Shown one piece after another: positions 1-7,833 of a DNA stretch of 38,083 bases. The stretch comes from a virus, in the IMG/VR virus record IMGVR_UViG_3300032333_000142, positions 1 to 38,083 of that record; one strand, 5' to 3'. The notes under the pieces are model-generated. The model saw only the letters and a program-made list of their open reading frames with translations. It did no database searches and was not told where the DNA came from. Position numbers and translations under genes: made by a program. The stretch's first letter is position 1; every line of letters starts with the position of its first letter.

Positions 1-123
1 GTAAATCACTATGAATGGTATCCAGACAGAATGCTCCCTGATAGTCTTTTAGATGTATGCGACACTCTTCTATTCTTTGAGACTCCTCACGATTGGAAAA
101 TGATAGTAAAAGCGAGAGAAAAA
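1..123. repeat. Terminal direct repeat, left copy (circular join)
   Basis: Bases 1-123 are identical to 37961-38083. The open frame entering at base 1 continues in phase from the ATG at 37850, so joining the copies restores one gene. This is best read as assembly overlap of a circular or circularly permuted molecule. A physical 123-base terminal repeat cannot be excluded, but cutting inside a glycosyltransferase gene makes it less likely. Confidence 0.95.
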
Positions 124-816
124 GGGATAAAAACAATCCTGATTCCGATGTATGAATGCACTAGATTTCCTTTTCCTTACGAACCTGATGAAGTCTGGTC
201 TCCATCTGCACTGGACCATCAATTCTATGGCGATAAATCTACAAAACAGATCACTATTCCAGTAGATGTGAAGTGGAAATTGCGAGAAAAAGCCCTTGTT
301 TTTGTGCATAATGCAGGTAATGGTGGTTTAGGTGGTAGAAATGGCACTAAAGAGCTTATAGAAGCTTTAAAGTATGTAAAATCACCTATTAAGTTGATCA
401 TAAGAAGCCAGATTCCAATACAAGACATAGATGATCCGAGAGTAGAAGTTAGAGTAGGTACTTTTGACGATATTTGGAGCGAAGGGGATGTTTTTATATT
501 TCCTGAGAAGTTCAATGGACTCTCCTTACCTCTTCAAGAAGCCTTTGCGAGTGGAATGTTGGTGATGTGTGGCAATCGTTTTCCTAACACTGAATGGCTA
601 CCAAATGAACCAATGATACCTGTTTGGGATTATCATAAAGAAAGAATTGCAGTTTCATTTAATTGTGCAGAATTTCAACCTCAAGATATTGCACAGACTA
701 TTGACACTTGGTATAATAAAGACATTAAAAAGTTTTCATTATTAGGAAAGGAATTTAACAAAAAAAATTCGTGGAAAAATCTCAAAGAAAAATACAAAAC
801 ACTTCTGTCTGCGTAA
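1..816 (+). CDS. Glycosyltransferase, GT-B type (3' part of the gene split by the window edge)
   Basis: This is the C-terminal 271 residues of a protein that begins at 37850 on the other side of the circular join (308 aa in total). The frame is open from base 1; the ATG at 31 is internal. The C-terminal half carries the retaining GT-B signature, with FPEKFNGLSLPLQEAFASG at about residues 152-170 of this part. It holds an acidic residue, the GL.LP turn and a Glu 13 residues later, as in GT4-type enzymes that bind a nucleotide-sugar there. It is the last glycosyltransferase of the glycan cassette and is followed by sugar-nucleotide genes. Donor and acceptor cannot be told from the sequence. Confidence 0.85.
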   Translation, partial: VNHYEWYPDRMLPDSLLDVCDTLLFFETPHDWKMIVKAREKGIKTILIPMYECTRFPFPYEPDEVWSPSALDHQFYGDKSTKQITIPVDVKWKLREKALVFVHNAGNGGLGGRNGTKELIEALKYVKSPIKLIIRSQIPIQDIDDPRVEVRVGTFDDIWSEGDVFIFPEKFNGLSLPLQEAFASGMLVMCGNRFPNTEWLPNEPMIPVWDYHKERIAVSFNCAEFQPQDIAQTIDTWYNKDIKKFSLLGKEFNKKNSWKNLKEKYKTLLSA

Positions 817-1727
817 TAGGTGGGCTTGGCTTTCTCGGTTCTCACTTAGTAGATTATTTAATTGATGAAAGAAATTGCGAAGTTTTAGTTTTAGATAATC
901 TAATTACTGGTAAAGAAAAATTCAAGCATCCGAAAGCTAAATTTGTATGGTGCGATATAACTCACTCTGAAATGCAACTCATAAAACTATTTAAAGAACA
1001 TAAAGTGGAGTATGTATTCAATTATTCAGCAGAGCCTTACATTCCAGTGTCTTTTGAAAGACCTCTCCACGTCTTTGATATAAATGCGAGAGGTGCATTG
1101 ATGGCTATGAATGCCTCTCATAACGCTGGAGTGAAAGCATTTCTCCAAGTATCCAGTGCTGAGATTTATGGTGATGCTCCAGAGCATCCGATCAATGAAG
1201 AATATCCAGCGAGACCTCATTCAACTTATGGAGCTTCTAAACTTGCGATTGATAGTCTGGTCCAAGCGAGATGGAGAGAAGCAAAAGTTCCAGCGATTGC
1301 TCTCCGACAATTCAATTGTATTGGTGAACGTGAAACACATCCGTATGTTGTAACTACGATCATAGAACAGTTATCTAAATCAGATAGCATAAAACTTGGG
1401 AATAATTCATTTAGAGATTTTCAATATGCTGGTGATGCTGTGAGAATGGCTGTAGAACTTTTAGAGAAAGGAGAATTTGGAGAAGTTTATAATATGGGAA
1501 GTGAAGAAGGAGTAAAGATTTATGATTTGGCTAAAATGCTCGGAGCGGAGTCTATAGAAGTAGATGAATCTAGAGTTCGTGCTTGGGAGATCTGGCACTT
1601 ACAAAGTGATAATACAAAACTTTATTCAGTGATTGATTACAGACCAAAAACTACACTTAGAGAAGCTTTAAAAAAGACAGTAGATTATTATAAATCTAAC
1701 GAAGGATGGGATTTTAATGACAAATAA
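771..1727 (+). CDS. NAD-dependent nucleotide-sugar epimerase/dehydratase (extended SDR)
   Basis: A 318-residue extended short-chain dehydrogenase, full length for the family. The N-terminal Rossmann motif is GGLGFLG (residues 17-23). The catalytic pair is Y153 and K157 in STYGASK, and SSAEIYGD precedes it at about 128-135. Such enzymes epimerise or dehydrate UDP-, GDP- or dTDP-sugars through a transient keto intermediate. The start used is GTG at 771, overlapping the upstream glycosyltransferase by 46 bases. No ATG lies between it and the Rossmann motif, so the true start may be a few codons off. It overlaps the dehydrogenase-like gene by 11 bases, so the genes are probably translationally coupled. 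The exact sugar is unknown. Confidence 0.88.
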   Translation: MEKSQRKIQNTSVCVIGGLGFLGSHLVDYLIDERNCEVLVLDNLITGKEKFKHPKAKFVWCDITHSEMQLIKLFKEHKVEYVFNYSAEPYIPVSFERPLHVFDINARGALMAMNASHNAGVKAFLQVSSAEIYGDAPEHPINEEYPARPHSTYGASKLAIDSLVQARWREAKVPAIALRQFNCIGERETHPYVVTTIIEQLSKSDSIKLGNNSFRDFQYAGDAVRMAVELLEKGEFGEVYNMGSEEGVKIYDLAKMLGAESIEVDESRVRAWEIWHLQSDNTKLYSVIDYRPKTTLREALKKTVDYYKSNEGWDFNDK

Positions 1728-2415
1728 TACTAAACATTTAGTAATAGGGCTTGGGGAAGTAGGAATGGCTTTAGTAGAAGTCTTCAAATGTGATGGGGAA
1801 GATAAACATAAAGGAATTGAAGCTCCAGCGAAGGGTTATAAATTTCTTCATATCGCTTTTCCATATAAGGATAAAAATTTCATTGACGAAGTAAAGAAGT
1901 ATCAAGAAAAGTTTGATCCTAAATACACTATCATTCACAGCACTGTTCCGATTGGAACTTCGGATGCTTGTAATGCTCTGCACTCTCCTATTCGTGGAGT
2001 ACATCCTCACTTGGCTGATAGCATAAAAACATTTAAGAAATTTATCGGTGGAGCAGATTGTTTTGAGATAGCTTCCGAGTTTAAGCATTTTAGAATTGAT
2101 TGTGTATGTACTAGATATGCACGAAATACTGAGGCTCTGAAACTTTGGGATACAACTCAGTATGGAATGTTTATTATGCTCAATAAGGAAATAAATAAAT
2201 ACTGTGAAGAAAATAAATTAGATTTTAATATTGTTTACACAATAGCAAATGAAACTTATAATGAAGGCTACACAAAAATGTTGAGACCAGAAGTTATGAG
2301 ACCTTTTCTAGAATACAAAAATGAAAAGATTGGAGGACATTGTGTAATTCCAAATTGTAAACTTTTAGATAGTGAAACACCTAAAAAAATTTTAAAACAA
2401 AACGATCTTTTATGA
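1717..2415 (+). CDS. Short UDP-glucose/GDP-mannose dehydrogenase-like protein
   Basis: A 232-residue relative of nucleotide-sugar dehydrogenases, which are usually above 400 residues. Family motifs appear in order: Rossmann GLGEVG (11-16), HSTVPIGTS (74-82), TEALKLWDTT with the probable catalytic Lys K142, and IGGHCVIPN with the catalytic-type Cys C209. The protein ends soon after, so most of the usual C-terminal nucleotide-sugar domain is missing. It may be a minimal enzyme, work with a partner, or have taken on another oxidoreductase role. The stop overlaps the aminotransferase start (ATGA). Conservation of K142 and C209 argues against simple decay. Confidence 0.72.
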   Translation: MTNNTKHLVIGLGEVGMALVEVFKCDGEDKHKGIEAPAKGYKFLHIAFPYKDKNFIDEVKKYQEKFDPKYTIIHSTVPIGTSDACNALHSPIRGVHPHLADSIKTFKKFIGGADCFEIASEFKHFRIDCVCTRYARNTEALKLWDTTQYGMFIMLNKEINKYCEENKLDFNIVYTIANETYNEGYTKMLRPEVMRPFLEYKNEKIGGHCVIPNCKLLDSETPKKILKQNDLL

Positions 2416-3386
2416 ATAAACTTCCATATGAAATACTAGAAGAAGAATACGCAAAGTATGTTGGTACTAAATATGCAGTATCTACTAACACTGGAACTTC
2501 TGCTTTGCACTTAGCTTTAGCATCTATTGGAATTGGGAAAGGAGATGAAGTCATTATCCCTGATTTCACTATGATTGCCTGTGCTTGGGCTGTATCTTAC
2601 ACAGGAGCAAAACCTGTCTTTGTAGATTGTGGAGATGATCTTCTTATAGATGTCAGTAAAATAGAAAACAAAATAACAAAAAGAACTAAAGCAATTATGC
2701 CAGTTCATATTTACGGAAGAATCTGTGATATGGATAAAATAATGAAGTTGGCTAAAAAATATAAACTCCGAGTAATTGAAGACTGCTGTGAAGCTCAAGG
2801 AGGTATGTGGAAAGATAAAATGGTGGGAACTTTTGATATTGGAGTGTTCTCTTTCTTCTGGAACAAGATCATCCCTGCTGAAGAAGGCGGAATAATTACT
2901 ACAAATCACAAAAGGACTGCTGATCAAGCGAAATTTTTGAAGAATATGGCTTTCACTCCAGAGCATAATTACTTTCATCCTGAAATGGGATTTAATTATC
3001 GGATGCCTAATTTAGAAGCTCAAGTGGCTTTAAATTCTCTAACTATGATAAATGGAATCCAGCAGAAACGTTTCCAAATTGAGGGTTGGTATAATAAATA
3101 CCTTCATCCACAAATGCAAATGCCTAAAAGAAATGTAGTCTGGGTTTATGACTGCAAACATCCTTACGCTGAGAAAATCGTAAAAACCCTTAATTCACAA
3201 GGTTATAATGCCAGAATGAGTTTCAAGCCGATGTCTATGCAACCTATGTATCTTGGAAAGTATAAAAAAACTAACGCTTATAAACAATCTAAACAGATTT
3301 TTTATCTACCTGTATCCCCTTTAATGACAGAAGAAACAGTTATGGATATTTGCTCTAAAATTGACACCTATATAGGCGAGTTATAA
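2412..3386 (+). CDS. DegT/DnrJ/EryC1/StrS-family sugar aminotransferase
   Basis: A 324-residue PLP-dependent aminotransferase that converts a keto-sugar nucleotide to an amino-sugar, typically using glutamate. TNTGTSALHLAL (25-36) is the phosphate-binding segment, IED (122-124) holds the Asp contacting the PLP ring nitrogen, and FSFFWNK (146-152) holds the Schiff-base Lys K152 just before EEGG. The protein is slightly shorter than usual at the N-terminus. It overlaps the dehydrogenase-like gene by four bases, so the epimerase, dehydrogenase and aminotransferase form one co-expressed sugar-nucleotide block. The last codons also contain the -35 and -10 boxes of the next gene's promoter. Confidence 0.92.
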   Translation: MNKLPYEILEEEYAKYVGTKYAVSTNTGTSALHLALASIGIGKGDEVIIPDFTMIACAWAVSYTGAKPVFVDCGDDLLIDVSKIENKITKRTKAIMPVHIYGRICDMDKIMKLAKKYKLRVIEDCCEAQGGMWKDKMVGTFDIGVFSFFWNKIIPAEEGGIITTNHKRTADQAKFLKNMAFTPEHNYFHPEMGFNYRMPNLEAQVALNSLTMINGIQQKRFQIEGWYNKYLHPQMQMPKRNVVWVYDCKHPYAEKIVKTLNSQGYNARMSFKPMSMQPMYLGKYKKTNAYKQSKQIFYLPVSPLMTEETVMDICSKIDTYIGEL

Positions 3387-3393
3387 TGCAGTA
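3361..3393 (+). promoter_or_regulatory. Promoter, TTGACA-15-TATAAT, leaderless start at 3394
   Basis: TTGACA lies at 3361-3366 and TATAAT at 3382-3387, both perfect consensus, with a 15-base spacer. Six bases separate the -10 box from ATG 3394, so transcription should start at the start codon. The promoter is embedded in the last codons of the aminotransferase gene. Its spacer shares TATAGGCG-GTTAT with the portal promoter at 28419. Confidence 0.8.
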
Positions 3394-4110
3394 ATGCAAT
3401 ATAATTCACACGCAACTAACCAAGATCTAGTATCTCTTTTAAATGACCTCACAGGAATGGATGATAATATCTATTCTCTTCCTGCCAAAACAAGAGATAT
3501 GAATACAGCTAATCGTGCTATCTGGACTTGGATTCACGAAGCTTATGGTGGATGGCAATATGATGATGCGAACAATACTTCTGACTTTCCAACTGCTACA
3601 ACTTCTCTAGTCTCTAGTCAAAAAGATTATGGAATCCCTTCTGATGCAATGACAGTCCGAGCTGTGGAAGTAAAAAATACTTCTGGAGTCTGGAACAAAA
3701 TGCTTCCTTTAACTGAAGAACAGATCAGAGACTTTCAAGCTGAAAATGAATTCTACAAGACTGCATCACAGCCTCAATATTACACTGTAAAGGGTAACTC
3801 TATAAATCTATTCCCTGCTCCGAATTATTCTCAATCTGCATCTCTTAGAGTTTCTTATGATCGTGAGACTTCGGCTTTCGTAACTACAGATACAACTAAA
3901 ACTGCTGGATTTGCTTCAGTATTTCACGAAGCTATTGCCTATGGTGCAGGAGCTATTTTTTCTTCTTACAAATCTATTCCACAAATGGTCGCATTACAGC
4001 AAAGATGGCTTGATTACGAGCAAAGAATTAAGACATTTTATTCAAATCGTTATCACGAACTGTTTCCTCCACGAATTACTGTGAGAGATGCAGTTTCGGA
4101 ATATCAATAA
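3394..4110 (+). CDS. Head-tail adaptor (P22 gp4 / T7 gp11-like connector protein)
   Basis: A 238-residue protein resembling the adaptor that forms a ring under the portal of short-tailed phages. An alpha-helical N-terminus with W-rich segments (residues 45-60) is followed by a beta segment with the family-like run IPSDAMTVRAVEVKN. Further on are a SQPQYYTVKG strand and a P-rich turn (LFPAPNY), and then a helical C-terminus. Assignment rests on this pattern and on position as first gene of the tail module, not on a catalytic motif. It has its own consensus promoter and starts without a leader. The stop overlaps the next start (TAATG). Confidence 0.65.
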   Translation: MQYNSHATNQDLVSLLNDLTGMDDNIYSLPAKTRDMNTANRAIWTWIHEAYGGWQYDDANNTSDFPTATTSLVSSQKDYGIPSDAMTVRAVEVKNTSGVWNKMLPLTEEQIRDFQAENEFYKTASQPQYYTVKGNSINLFPAPNYSQSASLRVSYDRETSAFVTTDTTKTAGFASVFHEAIAYGAGAIFSSYKSIPQMVALQQRWLDYEQRIKTFYSNRYHELFPPRITVRDAVSEYQ

Positions 4111-4313
4111 TGCCTACAACATATACAAATGAACCAAAATATGCGAACCAAACATCAATTACTTACAACGAAGTGGGTGTAACTTATAATTCTTTAATAT
4201 ATAATTACAACGGAAAAATTCCTCCAACTTGGTCCACTGGAGCTAGGAATTCTAGTTCTTACTCAAATGAAAGTAAGAATTCGTCTTCCTATTCTAATGA
4301 AACGAGAAACTAA
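4110..4313 (+). CDS. Small Asn/Ser/Tyr-rich structural protein with tandem peptide repeat
   Basis: A 67-residue protein with no recognised family. The composition (Asn, Ser, Thr, Tyr) is typical of virion proteins. The C-terminus holds two near-identical copies of NSSSYSNE separated by two residues, and an earlier Y-N rich stretch (YNSLIYNYNG). It is joined by one-base stop/start overlaps to the adaptor upstream and the tail protein downstream, so it is almost certainly made with them and may be a minor tail component. Confidence 0.65.
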   Translation: MPTTYTNEPKYANQTSITYNEVGVTYNSLIYNYNGKIPPTWSTGARNSSSYSNESKNSSSYSNETRN

Positions 4314-6118
4314 TGAGCATAAACTTTCCCACAAATTTAGATACACTTTCAAACCCTACAGGTGGGGATTTACTTGAAAATGTAACTACAGCTTTAGACC
4401 ACGATCAGCAACATTCAAATGCCAATGATGCAATTGAAGCCCTTGAAGCAAAAGTTGGTAAAGACTCTTCTGCTGTAACTACTTCTCACGACTATAAACT
4501 TTCAGGAGTTACTGGAACTGATAAGGCAGTAAGTAAAACTGGTTCTGAAACTCTAACTAACAAAACTTTAACAAGTCCAGCTATAAATCTTTCATCTAAC
4601 GCTACTGGTGATATTTACTACCGAGATTCAGGTGGAACATTTCAACGTTTACCGATTGGAACAAGCACACAAATTTTAAGTGTATCTACAGGTGGTATTC
4701 CTGAATGGATTACAAACTCAAATGCTACAGCTCCAAATTATTTTACTGCTGTGGCTGATGAAAACCTGACAATAGGGCAACCAGTCGGTATTTCTAATTA
4801 TGTAACTGGGTTAAAAGTTGCCAGAGCACTAAGAAAAACTGGCACATCACTTACACTGGGATTCACTCAAAATGAAACACTTGATTCTTCTAGTAAATTT
4901 TGTCCTATCGGTGGAGATAAATTTGTATATGTAAATTCTCAAGCATCAGACGATTCGCTATACGCTACAGTATTCTCTGTAAATACATCTACTAAAACCA
5001 TAACTGCAGGAACTTCAAGTGCAGGAACTGCTGATATAACAGCTCCGATATATTGTGTTTCAAAACTAGACACCGATAAATTTGTAGTATTTTATGTAGA
5101 AGATGCATCAACTACAATAATTAAATATAGAGTAGGAACTGTATCAGGAACTACTATTACTTGGGGAACTGCGACTACATTTGTTACAGGAGCATCTGCA
5201 ATTTATACAGGTATGCCACTAACTTCAGATTTTATATCTACCGACAAAGGTATTATGGTTTATAAATGTGTAACGGAAACAAATGGTAGAGCAGTGGCAT
5301 TTACAGCATCAGGAACAGTGCTAACTGTAGGAACTGGAGTAGCTATGGGTACAAATACTGACACTGCCGACACAACCCTAGTAAAAACTATTGCTACTGA
5401 TAAATTTGTGATAGCGACTCCTGCTTATGTTCAAATTGGTACACTATCAGGAACTACAATTACACTAGGAACTGAAGTAGCTTATGGTGGTGCAACATCA
5501 ACAGCTTATGATTACTTTGATGTTAGGTCTCCAGCTTCAAATGTTATTGCAATTGTTTATAGAGGAGTATCATCTTTGCAAGATATGATAGTAGCCACAG
5601 TATCTGGAACTGTACCAACATTTGGAACTGCTGTATCATCAGGAGAAAGTATATCTGGAGCATCAGGAGGAATATACTGCGAAAGTTCTACTTCTATATT
5701 AACAAATACTTATGGGGGTGGTGGTACATCAAAAATTATGAAATATACATTGAGTGGAAATACCCTTACATTAGTTGGTGCTGTATGTTGGGGATATGGT
5801 GCTACTCCATATAAAATGATTTCTATGGATAATGGTTACTATGTGTCTCCTGATACTGTAGGTTCAACATCTTTTAATTATACTATACAAGGAATGAGTA
5901 ATAACTTTGTAGGTATAGCACAGGGAACAGTTTCAAAAGGTGCTTCGATTGTAGTTATTACAGGTGGAATTGATTCAAATCAGTCAGGATTAATTGCAGG
6001 TGGTCAGTATTTAGTATCTAGTTCAGGATTAACATTTTCATATAGTCTTGGAACAATGAATACTGTAGATGACAAATACTTATTAGCATTATCAGCGACA
6101 CAAGTATTGATACCATAA
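4313..6118 (+). CDS. Tail protein with adsorption-type N-terminus and repeated beta domain
   Basis: A 601-residue virion protein. The first ~110 residues follow the pattern common at the start of tail fibre or spike proteins (a DALDHDQQH-like helix, then SGVTGTDKAVSKTGSETLTNKTLTSP). Residues ~170-560 consist of repeating units of the type DKFVVFY...VGTVSGTTITWGT, spaced roughly 50 residues apart, which suggests a beta-propeller. Thr, Ser and Gly dominate. Such domains bind receptors or glycans, but no enzyme motif is visible. It lies between the adaptor block and a second propeller-like tail protein with one-base overlaps on both sides. Confidence 0.7.
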   Translation: MSINFPTNLDTLSNPTGGDLLENVTTALDHDQQHSNANDAIEALEAKVGKDSSAVTTSHDYKLSGVTGTDKAVSKTGSETLTNKTLTSPAINLSSNATGDIYYRDSGGTFQRLPIGTSTQILSVSTGGIPEWITNSNATAPNYFTAVADENLTIGQPVGISNYVTGLKVARALRKTGTSLTLGFTQNETLDSSSKFCPIGGDKFVYVNSQASDDSLYATVFSVNTSTKTITAGTSSAGTADITAPIYCVSKLDTDKFVVFYVEDASTTIIKYRVGTVSGTTITWGTATTFVTGASAIYTGMPLTSDFISTDKGIMVYKCVTETNGRAVAFTASGTVLTVGTGVAMGTNTDTADTTLVKTIATDKFVIATPAYVQIGTLSGTTITLGTEVAYGGATSTAYDYFDVRSPASNVIAIVYRGVSSLQDMIVATVSGTVPTFGTAVSSGESISGASGGIYCESSTSILTNTYGGGGTSKIMKYTLSGNTLTLVGAVCWGYGATPYKMISMDNGYYVSPDTVGSTSFNYTIQGMSNNFVGIAQGTVSKGASIVVITGGIDSNQSGLIAGGQYLVSSSGLTFSYSLGTMNTVDDKYLLALSATQVLIP

Positions 6119-7584
6119 TGAAAAAAGACGATACCTTAATAATTCAAGATTGGGATAAAGGACAAGCCGAAAGTAATTTGGTTGGTTTTCAAACTATGAA
6201 ATGTGTTGAAGTTTTTGATACTGCTGGAGTAGTAAAAATCGCAAATAGAAGTCTGGCTAAACTTTCTACACCTCCAACTGCTCTTCCTGTTTTCTATGTA
6301 GAAGATACACTTGGAAACTATTATTACGGACTTTCTTCAGGTAAAGTTTATAAAAATGACGGAACTTTAATTCAAGATGTAGCCGAGACAGTCTGGGATG
6401 CAGTAGTATATAAAGATTATCTTTTAGTTACTCACGGAACTTTCGTTTCTGCTTATGGTCCTCTATCTGGTGCTCCAGCTTGGAATGACGAATGGAAATC
6501 AGGACTTACTTCTGGAACTTATTCTAAAATTTTAGTGGGTCAAGACGATATAATTTACATAGCAAATGGAAACTCTGTTGCAACTATTACAAGCTTCACA
6601 GCAGGATCTCCTCCAACTGCAACTTTGACTTTAGTAGCTCTGGATTTACCAGAAGGAGTTTATATTGTAACCTTTGCAGAACTTGGAAAATTTCTTATGA
6701 TCGGAACTTGCGGTGCTTCAACTTGGGCTACTAGAAATAACTACAAAAAAGCATCTATATATCTTTGGGATAGAGTCTCAACTTCTTTTAACTTGCCGAT
6801 TCAAATCAACGAGAATTCAATTCAGCAAATGTTTTCAGATAATAATAAACTTTACGTAGTAGCTGGTATCAAAGGAAATCTATATGTTACTGACTCCACA
6901 AACTATTATCTTTTAAAGAAACTTTCTTGGAATGCAGATAGACCTCCTTCCGCTTTTTGTCAGTTTTATCCAAATGCAATCGGAATGAATAACAACGGAA
7001 ATCTTTTAATTGGTTCTTCAACTTATGCTGATCCTTACGCTGGTGGTGATACTGCATCAAAGCACGGAATCTATGAAGTAGAATTAAAAAGTGGTCAGTA
7101 TAATTCTGTTTTAAAAACAATTCCTAACAACGGAGATACTGGAGCTTCTTCAGCTTTATATATTGGATGTATAAATTCAGGAGCAAATGATACTACAGTT
7201 TTTGGATGGCAATCAGGTTCAACTTACGGACTAGATACAACAGATACCACAGTCTATACAAGTTATACAGCAGTAATTGAAAGTTCTTTATATCAAGTTG
7301 GTACACGTCTTAATAGACACTCTCCATACCAGAATTTAGAGTTTACACTTCAAAAACCTTTGATCACTGGTCAGGCTATTCGTATTTCTTACAGAGTAAA
7401 TGGTGCATCAAGCTATACTACAATCGGAACTTTTGACTATGCAACTTTAGGTGGAGTCATTTCTCATAATACGAAAGCTTTGATTGATGATGCTGAAACT
7501 CTTCAAATTAAAATAGAATTAACACAGCCTACTTCTGCCACAGTCGGACAGAATATAAACTTAATGAATATAAAAATATGGTAG
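6118..7584 (+). CDS. Beta-rich tail protein, possible nozzle or tail hub
   Basis: A 488-residue protein starting at the TAATG junction with the previous gene. It has recurring aromatic-rich strands (YYGLSSGKVYKNDG, YLLVTHGTFVSAYG, DDIIYIANGNSV), which suggest propeller blades, then a C-terminal jelly-roll-like segment of about 110 residues. No catalytic motif is seen. In short-tailed phages the gene after the adaptor often encodes the tail nozzle, and size and position allow that, but the match is not strong enough to assert. It overlaps the next gene by 7 bases. Confidence 0.6.
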   Translation: MKKDDTLIIQDWDKGQAESNLVGFQTMKCVEVFDTAGVVKIANRSLAKLSTPPTALPVFYVEDTLGNYYYGLSSGKVYKNDGTLIQDVAETVWDAVVYKDYLLVTHGTFVSAYGPLSGAPAWNDEWKSGLTSGTYSKILVGQDDIIYIANGNSVATITSFTAGSPPTATLTLVALDLPEGVYIVTFAELGKFLMIGTCGASTWATRNNYKKASIYLWDRVSTSFNLPIQINENSIQQMFSDNNKLYVVAGIKGNLYVTDSTNYYLLKKLSWNADRPPSAFCQFYPNAIGMNNNGNLLIGSSTYADPYAGGDTASKHGIYEVELKSGQYNSVLKTIPNNGDTGASSALYIGCINSGANDTTVFGWQSGSTYGLDTTDTTVYTSYTAVIESSLYQVGTRLNRHSPYQNLEFTLQKPLITGQAIRISYRVNGASSYTTIGTFDYATLGGVISHNTKALIDDAETLQIKIELTQPTSATVGQNINLMNIKIW

Positions 7585-7826
7585 AAAATAATAAAGATCC
7601 ATTCCCAAAAGTTCCGAGCCATACCCACAATGGTGTAGATAGTCCACAAATAGATGGTCGTAGTTTTGTCGGTACTCCTTTTCCAGCGATCACTGCTCAG
7701 TCAGGAAGTTTGAGTACAGGAGGGGGTGCAGTATTATCAACTAGCGATTCTGATACCATAGTAAACACAATAAATAGAGTTACAGAAATTGAAGATTTAT
7801 TGCGTACTTTAGGAATCATTATATAA
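7578..7826 (+). CDS. Small virion-associated hypothetical protein
   Basis: An 82-residue protein with a short motif, FPKVPSHTHNGVDSPQIDGRSF, common near the start of phage tail proteins. A low-complexity Ser/Gly stretch follows, then a C-terminal helix (IVNTINRVTEIEDLLRTLG) that could form a coiled coil. It is probably a minor tail protein or a fibre connector. It overlaps the upstream gene by 7 bases. The promoter of the next gene is embedded in its final codons. Confidence 0.6.
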   Translation: MVENNKDPFPKVPSHTHNGVDSPQIDGRSFVGTPFPAITAQSGSLSTGGGAVLSTSDSDTIVNTINRVTEIEDLLRTLGIII

Positions 7827-7833
7827 TTCACAT
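7800..7833 (+). promoter_or_regulatory. Promoter with TATAAT 6 bases before ATG (leaderless)
   Basis: TATAAT at 7822-7827 is separated from ATG 7834 by six bases. A weak -35 (TTGCGT, 7800-7805) sits 16 bases upstream. The placement predicts that the mRNA starts at the A of the start codon. The -10 box is strong; the -35 is uncertain. Confidence 0.6.

Noticed and set aside
1-123. Terminal repeat taken as a true packaged direct terminal repeat
   Set aside because: It falls inside a gene that is whole only when the two copies are merged, which fits assembly overlap of a circle better than a biological end. Read-end mapping would settle it.
701-717. TTGACA followed by TATAAT inside the first glycosyltransferase gene
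   Set aside because: The boxes are only 5 bases apart, too close for a promoter, and no gene starts downstream at a fitting distance.
1156-1353. 65-codon + strand frame inside the epimerase gene
   Set aside because: Fully contained in a gene with clear catalytic motifs; product has no protein-like pattern.
4240-4312. Repeat in the small tail protein read as CRISPR-like or DNA repeat array
   Set aside because: Only two diverged copies, in frame, coding for the same peptide; no regular spacers.
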